A DNA stretch of 64,000 nt from DASQFQ01 sp963722815. GTDB taxonomy: Bacteria; Actinomycetota; Thermoleophilia; Solirubrobacterales; Solirubrobacteraceae. Where the stretch lies: contig CAVROM010000011.1 in the NCBI GenBank assembly GCA_963722815.1, forward strand, positions 248,001 through 312,000. Direction: 5' to 3'. The notes under the pieces are model-generated. The model was not told the DNA's origin. It was given only the letters and a program-made list of their open reading frames with translations, and did no database searches. Shown here in pieces: positions 34,571 through 42,944 of the stretch; positions within the stretch are counted from its first letter, which is position 1, and every line of letters starts with the position of its first letter. Both the position numbers and the translations under genes were made by a program.

Positions 34571-35421
34571 AGGTCTGTCCGAGCGAAGCCTCGCAGAGCC
34601 CACGCCCCGACGAGGCCCAGGTACACGAGTGCCCACAGCCAGAGGCCGGCACCCGCCGCCTGCGCGCGCCCGAACGGGCCGAGGTTGATCGCCAGCCGCG
34701 TGAAGCCGACCGTGTCCGTGGTCAGGGCCGCGATCGCGGCCTGATAGAGGCCCTCGAACGGCAGCAGCCAGCTCGAGACGTTGGCGACGTGCTGCAGCGT
34801 CTCCGAGCCGAGCCCCTCGCCGATCTGGCCGAGCAGCCCGGCGACCAGGCCCGCCCCGAAGACCATGAACACCGCGATCCCGTTGGCGGTCGCCGACAGG
34901 AACACCGAGCCGCCCAGCGAGACCGCCGCGATGATCGCGACCGCGAACGCGAGCCCGAGCGCGGGCACGATGATGCGATCCGGCCACCAGCCGCCGGTGA
35001 TCCGCGTGATCACGACGGCGGCGAGGAAGACGGCGATCACGTAGCCGGCGCACACGGTCGCGGCCGCGGCGTAGCGGCCGAGCAGCAGTGTGCGGCGCGT
35101 CACCGGCCGCACGAGCAGCGGCTGCAACAGGCCGGCCTCCGCGTCGCCGCGCACGGCGCCGAGCGTGAGGAAGACGGCGAGCACCGTGCCGAGGAAGAGC
35201 GTCGCGAACATCGCCAGCCCGAGCAGCGTCGCGGCCGCCACGATCCCGAGCTCCACCCCGGCCGCGTCGAGCTCGTTCTTGTCGAGCTCCTGGAACAGCT
35301 GCCAGGTGCCGAGCGCGTAGAGCCCGAGGAACGCGAGCGTGAGCAGCGCGACGACGAGGAACACCCGCCGCCGCAGCGACTCGCGCAGCGTGAACGCGGC
35401 GATGACCCCGACCTGGTTCAT
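34567..35421 (-). CDS. ABC-2 type transporter permease
   Basis: 284 residues from ATG 35421 (MNQVGVIAAFTLRESLRRRVF). Six to seven helices, with GAVRGDAEAGLLQPLLVRPVTRRT, a typical coupling-loop sequence of ABC-2 permeases, and LLPFEGLYQAAIAALT near the end. It overlaps the ATPase stop (ATGA) and PhzF start. Substrate unknown. Confidence 0.88.
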   Translation of the reverse strand: MNQVGVIAAFTLRESLRRRVFLVVALLTLAFLGLYALGTWQLFQELDKNELDAAGVELGIVAAATLLGLAMFATLFLGTVLAVFLTLGAVRGDAEAGLLQPLLVRPVTRRTLLLGRYAAAATVCAGYVIAVFLAAVVITRITGGWWPDRIIVPALGLAFAVAIIAAVSLGGSVFLSATANGIAVFMVFGAGLVAGLLGQIGEGLGSETLQHVANVSSWLLPFEGLYQAAIAALTTDTVGFTRLAINLGPFGRAQAAGAGLWLWALVYLGLVGAWALRGFARTDL

Positions 35422-36263
35422 CGGGATCCGGCGTCCCCCACCGCTTCCAGGTAGGCGTCCTCGAGCGTCGACGTCAACACGCGCACGCCGTAGACCTCCT
35501 CGCCCGCCGCCACCAGCTCGCGCACGATCCGCGGCACATCCTCGCGCCGGGCCTCGGCGATCACTCGCGGCCCGCTCGCGGTCTCCACCTCCACCCCACC
35601 GGCATGCGCGAGCTCGGCCGGCGTGCCCGCGGCCACCAGCGCGCCGCGGGCGATGATCGCCACGCGGTCGCACACCAGCTCGACCTCCGACAGCAGGTGC
35701 GAGTTGAGCAGCACCGAGATGCCGCGGCCGCGCAGCTCCTCCAGCAGTGCCCGCACGGTGCGGCGGCCGGCCGGGTCGAGCGCGCTGGTCGGCTCGTCGA
35801 GCAGCAGCATGCGCGGGCTCCCGATCAGCGCCTGCGCGAGCCCCAACCGCTGCTGCATGCCCTTGCTCATCGTCCCGATCCGGCGCCCGCCGGCGTCGGA
35901 TAGCCCGACGAGCTCGAGCAGCTCCCCGCGCTCGGCCGCCCCGCCCTCGGACCCCGCGAGCTTCTGGTGCAGCACCAGCAGCTCCTCGCCCGTGCACCAG
36001 TCGGGGAAGCGGAACAGCTCGGCCAGGTAGCCCAGCTCGCGGTGCGCCTCGACCGAGCCGGCGGGCGCGCCGCACACCGCCGCGGCCCCCGCGGTCGGCG
36101 TGACCAGCCCGCAGGCGATCTTCACGAGCGTCGACTTGCCCGCCCCGTTGGGCCCCAGCAGACCCACGAGCTCGCCCTCGCCGACCTCGATGTCGACGCC
36201 GGTGAGCGCACGGACGGAGCCGTAGGTCTTCTCGAGGCCGGAGACGGAGAGCGCGGGGGGCAC
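35418..36263 (-). CDS. ABC transporter ATPase (CcmA/NatA type)
   Basis: 281 residues from GTG 36263. Walker A LLGPNGAGKSTLVKIA, a signature loop written MSKGMQQRLGLAQAL (SKGMQ in place of LSGGQ, common in this group), Walker B RMLLLDEPTSALDP, and switch LNSHLLSEVE. The C-terminal ~80 residues are the extra domain of single-permease exporters. Partner of the permease that follows. Confidence 0.92.
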   Translation of the reverse strand: MPPALSVSGLEKTYGSVRALTGVDIEVGEGELVGLLGPNGAGKSTLVKIACGLVTPTAGAAAVCGAPAGSVEAHRELGYLAELFRFPDWCTGEELLVLHQKLAGSEGGAAERGELLELVGLSDAGGRRIGTMSKGMQQRLGLAQALIGSPRMLLLDEPTSALDPAGRRTVRALLEELRGRGISVLLNSHLLSEVELVCDRVAIIARGALVAAGTPAELAHAGGVEVETASGPRVIAEARREDVPRIVRELVAAGEEVYGVRVLTSTLEDAYLEAVGDAGSR

Positions 36264-36282
36264 TTGCCTACCATCGTGCCGG

Positions 36283-37272
36283 ATGGCCCCGACGAGCCCT
36301 GCACAGATGCGGGTCGCGCGCACGCTCACCGAGGACGAGACGGTCCTCGAGACGGCGCCATACCCGGTCGCCGGCCCTGGCGAGGTCGTGTGCCGCGTGC
36401 TGGCCTGCGCGACCTGCGGCTCCGACGTGCAGTCGTTCTACGTCCGCCGCAAGCTGCCCGCCGTGCTCGGCCACGAGCCGGCGGGCGAGGTGGTCGAAGT
36501 CGGCGCCGGCGTCGAGGGCGTGGCGGTCGGCGACCGCGTCGCGATCCACCATCACGCGCCGTGCGGCGAGTGCCGCCGCTGCCGCCGCGGCCACGAGACG
36601 CTGTGCGAGCGCTTCCGCTCCACCCGGCTCGACCCCGGCGGCTTCGCGGAGTACGTGCGCATCCAACCCGAGCTGGTCGGCGAGCTGCTGCCGCTCGACG
36701 GCATGGACCCGGTGCTGGCCACGTTCACCGAGCCGCTCGCCTGCGCCCTGCGCGCCCAGCGCCGCGCCGGCGTCGCCGCCGGCGACGCGGTGCTGGTGGT
36801 CGGCGCCGGCTGCAGCGGGCTGCTCCACATCGCCGCCGCGCACGCCACCGGCGTCGAGGCAGTCTGGGTGCGTGAGCCGCAGCCCGAGCGGCTCGAGCGC
36901 GCCGAGCGCTGGGGCGCGACCGCCCACGGCAACGAGCCGGTCGACGTCGCGATCGTCTGCACGCCGCGCCCGGAGGCGATCGTCGCCGCGGCCGAGGCGC
37001 TCGCGCCCGGCGGCGCGCTGTGCGTCTACGCGCCGCCGCCGCCCGGGAGCCCGCTGGGCATCGACGGCAACGCGGTCTTCATGCGCGAGCTGGAGGTCAC
37101 GGCCAGCTGGTCGGCCGGCCCCGCCGACATGCGCGCCGCGCACGCCCTGCTCGCCCGCGGCGCCGTCCGGCCGCTCGAGATCGTCACCCATCGCTTCCCG
37201 CTCGAGCAGACCGGCGCCGCGCTCGCCGCCCAGCGCAGCGGCGAGGCGCTCAAGGCTGTGGTGCTCCCCTGA
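36283..37272 (+). CDS. Zinc-dependent alcohol dehydrogenase (MDR superfamily)
   Basis: 329 residues. Catalytic-zinc region CATCGSDVQSFYV and GHEPAGEVVEVGAGVEGVAVGD; structural zinc loop CGECRRCRRGHETLC with four cysteines; Rossmann VLVVGAGCSGLLHIAAA. It oxidises or reduces an alcohol with NAD(P); the substrate cannot be read from sequence. Divergent from the ABC operon by 19 bp, ends convergent with a YrdB-like gene. Confidence 0.9.
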   Translation: MAPTSPAQMRVARTLTEDETVLETAPYPVAGPGEVVCRVLACATCGSDVQSFYVRRKLPAVLGHEPAGEVVEVGAGVEGVAVGDRVAIHHHAPCGECRRCRRGHETLCERFRSTRLDPGGFAEYVRIQPELVGELLPLDGMDPVLATFTEPLACALRAQRRAGVAAGDAVLVVGAGCSGLLHIAAAHATGVEAVWVREPQPERLERAERWGATAHGNEPVDVAIVCTPRPEAIVAAAEALAPGGALCVYAPPPPGSPLGIDGNAVFMRELEVTASWSAGPADMRAAHALLARGAVRPLEIVTHRFPLEQTGAALAAQRSGEALKAVVLP

Positions 37273-37594
37273 GGCCGAGCGCGGCCATCGCCGCGCCGTG
37301 CAGGACCACCGCGATCACGAAGAGCACCGCGAGCCCCGTCGACGCGACGGCGGCGAGACCGAGCGCGGCGGCGCCGAACAGGACCACCTGCAGGCCGATC
37401 CAGACGGCGATCGGGACCGGGTAGCGGGCCTTCGGGGCGATGAACATGCCCCAGACGACGGCCGCCGCGACCGGCGCGCCCAGCCCGAGCGCCCACTGGG
37501 CGACCGCGGTGTCACCGGTCTCGAAGCCCCAGTAGCCGAGCGCGGCGAGCATGCACAGCTCGAGCAGGAAGCGGACCAGCAGGGTGAGGTTCAT
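37250..37594 (-). CDS. YrdB-like (DUF2568) small membrane protein
   Basis: 114 residues with four hydrophobic helices: MNLTLLVRFLLELCMLAALG, AVVWGMFIAPKARYPVP between helices, and AVLFVIAVVLHGAAMAALG. The KARYPVP loop is typical of DUF2568. Function unknown. Start overlaps the glutaredoxin-like stop (ATGA). Confidence 0.83.
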   Translation of the reverse strand: MNLTLLVRFLLELCMLAALGYWGFETGDTAVAQWALGLGAPVAAAVVWGMFIAPKARYPVPIAVWIGLQVVLFGAAALGLAAVASTGLAVLFVIAVVLHGAAMAALGLRGAPQP

Positions 37595-37830
37595 CGCCAC
37601 CTGAGGTGCTCCACGATCCGCTTGGAGTCGACGATCACCTCGCGGCCCAGCTCGAGTACCGGCACCTTGCGCTGCCCGGTGAGGTCGTCGATCTCGTCGC
37701 GGTCGCGCGCCTGCCACGCGACCCGCTCCGTCTCGAACTCGACGTCGTGTTTGGCCAGCTCGCGCGCCACCCGGCCGCACGGGCACAGCCAGTTGGTCGG
37801 CGTGCGGCAGCGGTGCAGCCGCGCGGTCAC
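37591..37830 (-). CDS. Small glutaredoxin/GST-N-like protein
   Basis: 79 residues from GTG 37830 (VTARLHRCRTPTNWLCPCG). The thioredoxin-fold N-terminal region has a CPCG active-site-like motif, cis-Pro in RKVPVLELG and the closing DSKRIVEHLRWR, as in glutaredoxin and GST N domains. GTGA overlap with the epimerase and ATGA overlap with the DUF2568 gene place it in a three-gene operon. Confidence 0.82.
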   Translation of the reverse strand: MTARLHRCRTPTNWLCPCGRVARELAKHDVEFETERVAWQARDRDEIDDLTGQRKVPVLELGREVIVDSKRIVEHLRWR

Positions 37831-38876
37831 GGCACCAGCTCGCCGATTCTCCGCACCGCGAAGCCGGCCGCCCGCCAGCCGAACGGCTGCCGCGTCCCGA
37901 TCCGCGCCAGCCGCCCGCCCTCGCGCTCGCGGTACCAGGCGACGGTCGCCTCGACGGTCTCCTCGTGCGGGCGCGTCGTCCAGCCCAGCTCGCGTCGCGC
38001 CTTGGTCGAGCGGTAGGTCCACCACTGCGCGGCGCTGCGCACCTCGACCGGCGTGATCGGGGTCGGCCCGGGGGCGCGCGCCAGCGTCTCGGCCAGCGCC
38101 AGCGCCGCCGTCCTCGAGAGCCGCACGGCCGGCGGCTCGATCCCCGACAGCCGCGCGAGGTCGGCGAACAGGCGGTCCCACGTGTAGTTGCGGTTGCCGA
38201 GGATGTAACGCTCGCCGGGCACGCCGGACGCGTCGGCGAGCAGTATGCCCGCCGCCACGTCCTCGACGTCGACCACGTTGATCGCGCCCTCCACGTAGGC
38301 CGGGATCCGCCGCAGCATGAAGCGCCGCACCAACTCCGTGGAGGAGCGCCCGAGGTCGCCGCGCCCGAGCACGTAGGCGGGGCACACGACCACGACCGGC
38401 AGCCCGCGCGCCGCGATCCGCAGCGCCTCGACCTCGGCCTCGTGCTTGGCGTCGGCGTAGGGGATGCCGAGCCCGCCGCGCCACAGCGTGCGCTCGTCGG
38501 CCGTGCCGCCCTGCGGCGCGGGGCCGATGGCGGCGGTCGAGGAGGTGTGGACGACGCGCTCGACGCCCGCGCGCAGGCACTCCTCCAGCACCACCCGCGT
38601 CGCCACCACGTTGGCCTCGAACAGCGCCTCCTCCGAGGCCCGCAGGTTGGTCGAGCCGGCGACGTGGAAGACGCGCGAGACGTCCTTGAGCGCCCGCCGC
38701 ACCGCGCGCCGGTCGGTCAGGTCGGCAATGGTCGTCTGCAGGTCGAGCCCCGCCAGCGGATCGAGGTTCGAGGTCGCCCGCACCGTCGCCCGGACGTCGT
38801 CGCCGCGGGCCACGAGCGCCCGCGCGACATGCGATCCGACGAACCCGGTCGCACCGGTGACGAGGGTGGTCGGCAT
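37827..38876 (-). CDS. NAD-dependent epimerase/dehydratase (extended SDR)
   Basis: 349 residues from ATG 38876 (MPTTLVTGATGFVGSHVARA). Nucleotide motif TGATGFVG, catalytic Ser in HTSSTAAIG and the YADAKHE (YxxxK) pair are all present, so it should be an active oxidoreductase. It resembles dihydroflavonol-reductase-like or hopanoid-associated SDRs; the sugar or sterol-like substrate is not clear. First gene of a run with the small glutaredoxin-like gene. Confidence 0.9.
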   Translation of the reverse strand: MPTTLVTGATGFVGSHVARALVARGDDVRATVRATSNLDPLAGLDLQTTIADLTDRRAVRRALKDVSRVFHVAGSTNLRASEEALFEANVVATRVVLEECLRAGVERVVHTSSTAAIGPAPQGGTADERTLWRGGLGIPYADAKHEAEVEALRIAARGLPVVVVCPAYVLGRGDLGRSSTELVRRFMLRRIPAYVEGAINVVDVEDVAAGILLADASGVPGERYILGNRNYTWDRLFADLARLSGIEPPAVRLSRTAALALAETLARAPGPTPITPVEVRSAAQWWTYRSTKARRELGWTTRPHEETVEATVAWYREREGGRLARIGTRQPFGWRAAGFAVRRIGELVP

Positions 38877-38911
38877 GGGTCCCGAGGCTACAAGCACTAC
38901 GCTCACCGCCA

Positions 38912-39787
38912 ATGGACCGGGTCGCCGTCGTCACGGACACGACGCACTACCTGCCGCGCGACCTGGTCACGCGGCTCGAGCTGCACCAGGTCTCGCTCTA
39001 CGTCACATTCGAGGGCACGACCGAGCGCGAGGCCGACATCACCGACCTCGCCGACTTCTACACCCGGCTCAGCGCCTCGAGCGAGATGCCGAGCACGTCA
39101 CAACCGTCGGTCGGCGACTTCCTCTCGGTCTACGAGCCGCTGCTCGAGGCCGGGCGCGACATCGTCTCGATCCACCTGAGCGCCGGCATCTCCGGCACGT
39201 TCACCGCCGCCGAGCAGGCGCGCGACCAGCTCGTCGAGCGCGGGATCGACTCCGACCGGATCGTCGTCCTCGACTCCGCCACCGCCTGCGCCGGGCTCGG
39301 GATGCTCGCGATGGCCGCGGCGAGCGTCGCCCGCGCCGGCGGCAGCGCCGCCGAGGCGGCCGAGGCCGCCCGCGCGTGCCGGCGCGACCTGAAGGTCTGG
39401 TTCGCGGTCGACACGCTCGAGTTCCTGCGCCGCGGCGGCCGCGTCGGCGGCGCGGCGGCGTGGCTCGGCTCGACGCTGAAGATCAAGCCGATCCTCTCGA
39501 TCGAGTCGGAGATCCTGCCGATCGAGCGCGTGCGCACGTCAAAGCGCACGTTCGAGCGCCTGATCGAGTACCTGACGGCGCGCCACGACAACGGCTGCGA
39601 CACGTTCTTCATCCAGCACATCCACGCGCCCGACCAGGCCGAGCGGCTGGTCGAGCGCGGGAGGGAGATCTACGGCCGCGAGCCCGAGATGGTCTCCGAG
39701 ATCGGCCCCGTCATCGGCGCCCACGTGGGGCCGGGACTGCTCGGGGTCTCGGGGATGCGGCGAAGCCTGCTGTACCCGAAGAGCTAA
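38912..39787 (+). CDS. DegV-family fatty-acid-binding protein
   Basis: 291 residues. VAVVTDTTHYLPRDLV at the start, TSQPSVGDFLSVYE, SIHLSAGISGTFTAAEQA with the fatty-acid carboxylate-binding Ser, and DTLEFLRRGGRVGGAAAWLG define DegV (FakB-like). FakB proteins present fatty acids to FakA kinase; no FakA is in this window. Divergent from the epimerase by 35 bp; element D follows its stop. Confidence 0.93.
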   Translation: MDRVAVVTDTTHYLPRDLVTRLELHQVSLYVTFEGTTEREADITDLADFYTRLSASSEMPSTSQPSVGDFLSVYEPLLEAGRDIVSIHLSAGISGTFTAAEQARDQLVERGIDSDRIVVLDSATACAGLGMLAMAAASVARAGGSAAEAAEAARACRRDLKVWFAVDTLEFLRRGGRVGGAAAWLGSTLKIKPILSIESEILPIERVRTSKRTFERLIEYLTARHDNGCDTFFIQHIHAPDQAERLVERGREIYGREPEMVSEIGPVIGAHVGPGLLGVSGMRRSLLYPKS

Positions 39788-39789
39788 GG

Positions 39790-39946
39790 CAGCGCCGCCG
39801 AACGTCAACAGCGGCTGGCTAGGGAGTCCGGGTGCGGCCGCCGCGGCACGAATGTCGTCTCAGGTGCGCATACCGCCCCTGAGGTGACATTCGTGGCCGC
39901 CGGGCGGGTCGAACCCGACCCTACCCAGCCGCAGTTGAAGTTCCGA
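39790..39946. repeat. Palindromic intergenic element D
   Basis: Nearly the whole element is one palindrome: AACGTCAACAGCGGCTGG (from 39801) opposes CCAGCCGCAGTTGAAGTT (to 39943) with few mismatches; CACGAATGTC (39847-39856) pairs with GACATTCGTG (39886-39895) and CTCAGG (39859) with CCTGAG (39878). The loop is TGCGCATACCGCC. It occupies the whole gap between the convergent DegV and GGDEF-EAL genes, touching both stop codons within a few bases. The inner hairpin is shared with element E. Confidence 0.88.
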
Positions 39947-39949
39947 GCC

Positions 39950-41983
39950 CTAGATCCCGGCGACGAGCCGGAGCGGCGGGCGCTCGGCGTGGCCCTCGTC
40001 GGCCGGCGCCATGCCGAGCTTCGGGGCCAGCTTCTCGGCCGGGAGTGGCCGCGACAGGTAGTAGCCCTGGGCGAAGTCGCAGCCGAGGCGGGCGAGCTCC
40101 TCCCAGATCTGGCGATCCTCGACCCCCTCGGCGATGACCTGCAGGCCGAGGTTGTGGGCGAGCTCGATGGTCGAGCGCACGATCGCGGCGTCGGAGTGCT
40201 CCGTCGCCATCTCGAGCACGAACGACTTGTCGATCTTGATCATGTCGACCGGCAGGCGCTTGAGGTTCGCCAGCGACGAGTAGCCGGTGCCGAAGTCGTC
40301 GATCGAGAGCCGCAGGCCGAGCTCCGACAGGCGCTCGAGCGTCGCGGTGGCGCGCGCCGGGTCGAGCATGATCGTGCTCTCGGTGACCTCGAGCTCGAGC
40401 AGCGTCGGCTCGATGTTGTGGACCGCGAGCAACTGCGGGATGTCGACCGCCAGCGCGGTGTCGAGGAACGAGCGCGCCGACAGGTTGACCGCGACGGACA
40501 GCTCGTAGCCCTGCTCCTGCCACGCGCGGCACTGCCGCATGGCGGCGGCCAGCACCCAGCGGGTGAGCGGGACGATCAGGCCGGTCTGCTCGGCGATCGG
40601 CACGAACTCCTCGGGGCCGAGCAGGCCGTGGCGCGGGTGGTTCCAGCGCACGAGCGCCTCGACGCCGACGATGCGGCCGCTGATGACGTCGGCCTTCGGC
40701 TGGTAGTGGAGCTCGAGCTCGCCGCTCTCCAGCGCCGAGCGCAGCTCGCCGGCGAGCGAGAGGCGGCGCGGGGAGTAGTGGTCCTGCTGCGGCTCGTAGA
40801 GCGAGAAGCCGCGGCCGCCCTCTTTCGCCGAGTACATGGCGATGTCGGCACGCTGGATCAGCACCTCGACGTGGTCGCCGTGGTCCGGGTAGCAGGCGAT
40901 GCCGATCGAGCCGCCCATCTCGAGCGTCAACCCGTCGACCACGAACGGCTCGCGCAGCGCGCTCTGCAGCACCTCGGCGACGGCCACGGCGTCCTCGGCG
41001 CCCATGACCTCGGGCAGCAGCACGCCGAACTCGTCGCCGCCGAGGCGGGCGACCGTGTCGGCGGTGCGCAGGGTGGTCTTGAGCCGCTCGGCGACCTCCT
41101 GGAGGAGCACGTCGCCGTGGTGGTGGCCGAGCGTGTCGTTGACCTCCTTGAAGTGGTCGAGGTCCATGATCATCACCGCGAGGCCGCCGTGGCGGCGCTC
41201 GGCGGCGCGCAGCGCCTGCTGGATGCGGTCGCGAAACAGCACGCGGTTGGGCAGGCCGGTGAGCGCGTCGTGCAGCGACTGGTGCTCCTTGGCGATCGCC
41301 TGGCGGCCGCCGCGGTGGATGGCCAGCAGCGGCAGGAACAGCAGCGGCAGGACGGCGAGCGAGAAGTCGGCGGCGATCACGAGCACCGGCGAGAGCCCGA
41401 GCAGCAGGCCGGCGGTCGAGGCCTGTAGGAACAGGTCGGACGCGAGGTAGCGCAGGAAGCCGATCTTCTCCGCGAGCGCGATCGCGCCGGCGACGAAGCT
41501 CGAGTTGAGCGCATGGAAGACGAGCGCGGCGGCGACGATGCCCGGCAGGTCGGTCGGCTCGATGCCGGTCGGGTCGGTCAGGCGCGGGAGGTCGCTCAGC
41601 GCGTGCAGCACGAAGCCGGCGGCGGCGACCGTGATGACGTACTGCGCGGCGTTGAACGCGATGCGCTCCGGCGGCTTGCGGCGGATCCCGTCAGCGAGGA
41701 TCGTGCCGAGCGCGAACGCGACGGCGGCCGGCGCGGGGCCGTAACAGATCAGCAGCGCGAAGGCGAAGGTGTTGGACGCGGTGATCTCGCCCTCGGCGGA
41801 GCGCAGCACCACCTTCAACGGGGTGAGCTCGGCGACCACGGCGCACCCCATGAGCAGGAGCAGCAGCTCGGGCTTGCGAGCGTCGAGAAGATCGAGGCCG
41901 CCTGTCGCGATCAGCGCGACGAGGCAGAGGCAACCACCCACCACGACGGCGGCGACATAGCGGGCGAGTGGCTGACCGAACAT
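39950..41983 (-). CDS. Membrane GGDEF-EAL cyclic-di-GMP protein
   Basis: 677 residues from ATG 41983. Seven or eight membrane helices (about 10-240) form a sensor region. The GGDEF domain follows (HDALTGLPNRVLFRDRIQQA, active-site ARLGGDEFGVL), then an EAL domain with EALVRWNHP, the Asp pair and loop 6 DDFGTGYSSL, and VIAEGVEDRQIW. Both catalytic sites look intact, so it may make and break c-di-GMP. Short peptide ORFs lie immediately upstream on the same strand; element D follows its stop. Confidence 0.93.
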   Translation of the reverse strand: MFGQPLARYVAAVVVGGCLCLVALIATGGLDLLDARKPELLLLLMGCAVVAELTPLKVVLRSAEGEITASNTFAFALLICYGPAPAAVAFALGTILADGIRRKPPERIAFNAAQYVITVAAAGFVLHALSDLPRLTDPTGIEPTDLPGIVAAALVFHALNSSFVAGAIALAEKIGFLRYLASDLFLQASTAGLLLGLSPVLVIAADFSLAVLPLLFLPLLAIHRGGRQAIAKEHQSLHDALTGLPNRVLFRDRIQQALRAAERRHGGLAVMIMDLDHFKEVNDTLGHHHGDVLLQEVAERLKTTLRTADTVARLGGDEFGVLLPEVMGAEDAVAVAEVLQSALREPFVVDGLTLEMGGSIGIACYPDHGDHVEVLIQRADIAMYSAKEGGRGFSLYEPQQDHYSPRRLSLAGELRSALESGELELHYQPKADVISGRIVGVEALVRWNHPRHGLLGPEEFVPIAEQTGLIVPLTRWVLAAAMRQCRAWQEQGYELSVAVNLSARSFLDTALAVDIPQLLAVHNIEPTLLELEVTESTIMLDPARATATLERLSELGLRLSIDDFGTGYSSLANLKRLPVDMIKIDKSFVLEMATEHSDAAIVRSTIELAHNLGLQVIAEGVEDRQIWEELARLGCDFAQGYYLSRPLPAEKLAPKLGMAPADEGHAERPPLRLVAGI

Positions 41984-42032
41984 CAGGGGGGTGTTCTCAG
42001 GGTCCGTCGGAGGGGACACGGGCGGGGACTGG

Positions 42033-42075
42033 CGCAAAGGGTGCCCGGTTCTTCCGAGCCCGGGCACCCGTTGCG
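42033..42075 (-). terminator. Strong hairpin after the small peptide ORFs
   Basis: CGCAAAGGGTGCCCGG (42033-42048) pairs with CCGGGCACCCGTTGCG (42060-42075) with one mismatch, 11-nt loop. On the minus strand it begins 2 nt after the stop of a 17-codon ORF and lies 50 bp before the GGDEF-EAL start, so it can terminate a short transcript or attenuate the GGDEF-EAL gene. Confidence 0.55.
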
Positions 42076-42076
42076 A

Positions 42077-42130
42077 CTACCACTTGCGGCCGTGTCTCAC
42101 CGTCGGCCCACGGCGGATAAGCGCCTTCAT
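42077..42130 (-). CDS. Putative 17-residue peptide
   Basis: ATG at 42130: MKALIRRGPTVRHGRKW, stop TAG at 42077-42079. It starts 2 nt after the stop of the 29-residue ORF and ends 2 nt before a strong hairpin. Both peptides begin MKA and end in a KW motif. It is basic, with no hydrophobic stretch. Real expression is unproven. Confidence 0.35.
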   Translation of the reverse strand: MKALIRRGPTVRHGRKW

Positions 42131-42132
42131 AG

Positions 42133-42222
42133 CTAGCACCACTTGACGCCGGCGCCGAGACCCTCGACCACGACAGCCAGGAGGGCGAGCACCGGGAGCA
42201 TCCGATACATACGTGCCTTCAC
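42133..42222 (-). CDS. Putative 29-residue hydrophobic peptide
   Basis: GTG at 42222 with ribosome site AAGGAG 5 nt before it: VKARMYRMLPVLALLAVVVE then GLGAGVKWC, stop at 42133. One membrane-spanning helix is flanked by basic residues and the end carries a Cys. An in-frame ATG at 42270 (MKASLMDELALIQGVQ) would give 45 residues. Candidate roles are a toxin, a small membrane regulator of the adjacent GGDEF-EAL protein, or a peptide precursor. No family recognised. Confidence 0.45.
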   Translation of the reverse strand: MKARMYRMLPVLALLAVVVEGLGAGVKWC

Positions 42223-42382
42223 TTGGACTCCTTGGATCAGGGCGAGCTCGTCCATGAGGCTCGCCTTCATAGGAGGCTCATCGGCACTCCAGGAACCCGA
42301 GCGAGGGGCGTTGGACGTATGTCCTAGCGGTGTCTGAGCGGGTGGGCTCAAGCCCCGTCCGGGAGGAGTCGATATCGCGCGT

Positions 42383-42940
42383 ATGTTGATCGGCGCCGCC
42401 CTGCTGCTGTGCATCCTCTCGGTCCCGGTCCTGGGCGGCCGCCTGCAGGCGCTGGCCGAGCTCGAGTTCCGCCGCGGGGGGTTCGCCGTCGCCGCGCTGC
42501 TGATCCAGGTCGTGATCATCTCGCTCCTGCCCGGCGACGCCTGGGGCCTGAGCGAGGAGATCCACCTCGCGACCTACTTCATGCTTGGCGCCTTCCTCGT
42601 CGCCAACCGCCACATCCCCGGGCTCCTGGTGATCGCGCTCGGCGGCGCGCTGAACTTCGCGGCCATCGCGAGCAACGGCGGCGTCATGCCGGCTGACCCG
42701 GACGCGATCGAGGCGGCCGGCATCGCCCACAAGACCGGCTTCACGAACTCGGCGGCCACCAGCGACGCGCCGCTCGGGTTCCTCGGCGACGTGTTCCACA
42801 CGCCCGCGTGGCTCCCGATCCACAACGTCTTCAGCGTCGGCGACATCGAGATCGTCATCGGCGCCTTCCTGCTGCTGCATTTCGTGTGCCGCTCGAAGCT
42901 GGTGAACGTGCCGTTCCGGCTGCGCACCGCGGAGGCGTGA
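42383..42940 (+). CDS. DUF5317-like membrane protein
   Basis: 185 residues with about five helices. LGGRLQALAELEFRRGGFAV, MLGAFLVANRHIPGLLVIA and ALNFAAIASNGGVMPADPDA match DUF5317, an actinobacterial integral membrane family of unknown role. The MFS gene starts 4 bp after its stop. Confidence 0.82.
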   Translation: MLIGAALLLCILSVPVLGGRLQALAELEFRRGGFAVAALLIQVVIISLLPGDAWGLSEEIHLATYFMLGAFLVANRHIPGLLVIALGGALNFAAIASNGGVMPADPDAIEAAGIAHKTGFTNSAATSDAPLGFLGDVFHTPAWLPIHNVFSVGDIEIVIGAFLLLHFVCRSKLVNVPFRLRTAEA

Positions 42941-42944
42941 CGCC

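Noticed and set aside
42033..42075. Cyclic-di-GMP (GEMM) riboswitch near the GGDEF-EAL gene
   Set aside because: CGCAAAG occurs, but the paired stems, tetraloop and receptor of GEMM-I are not seen; the sequence is explained by a simple hairpin.
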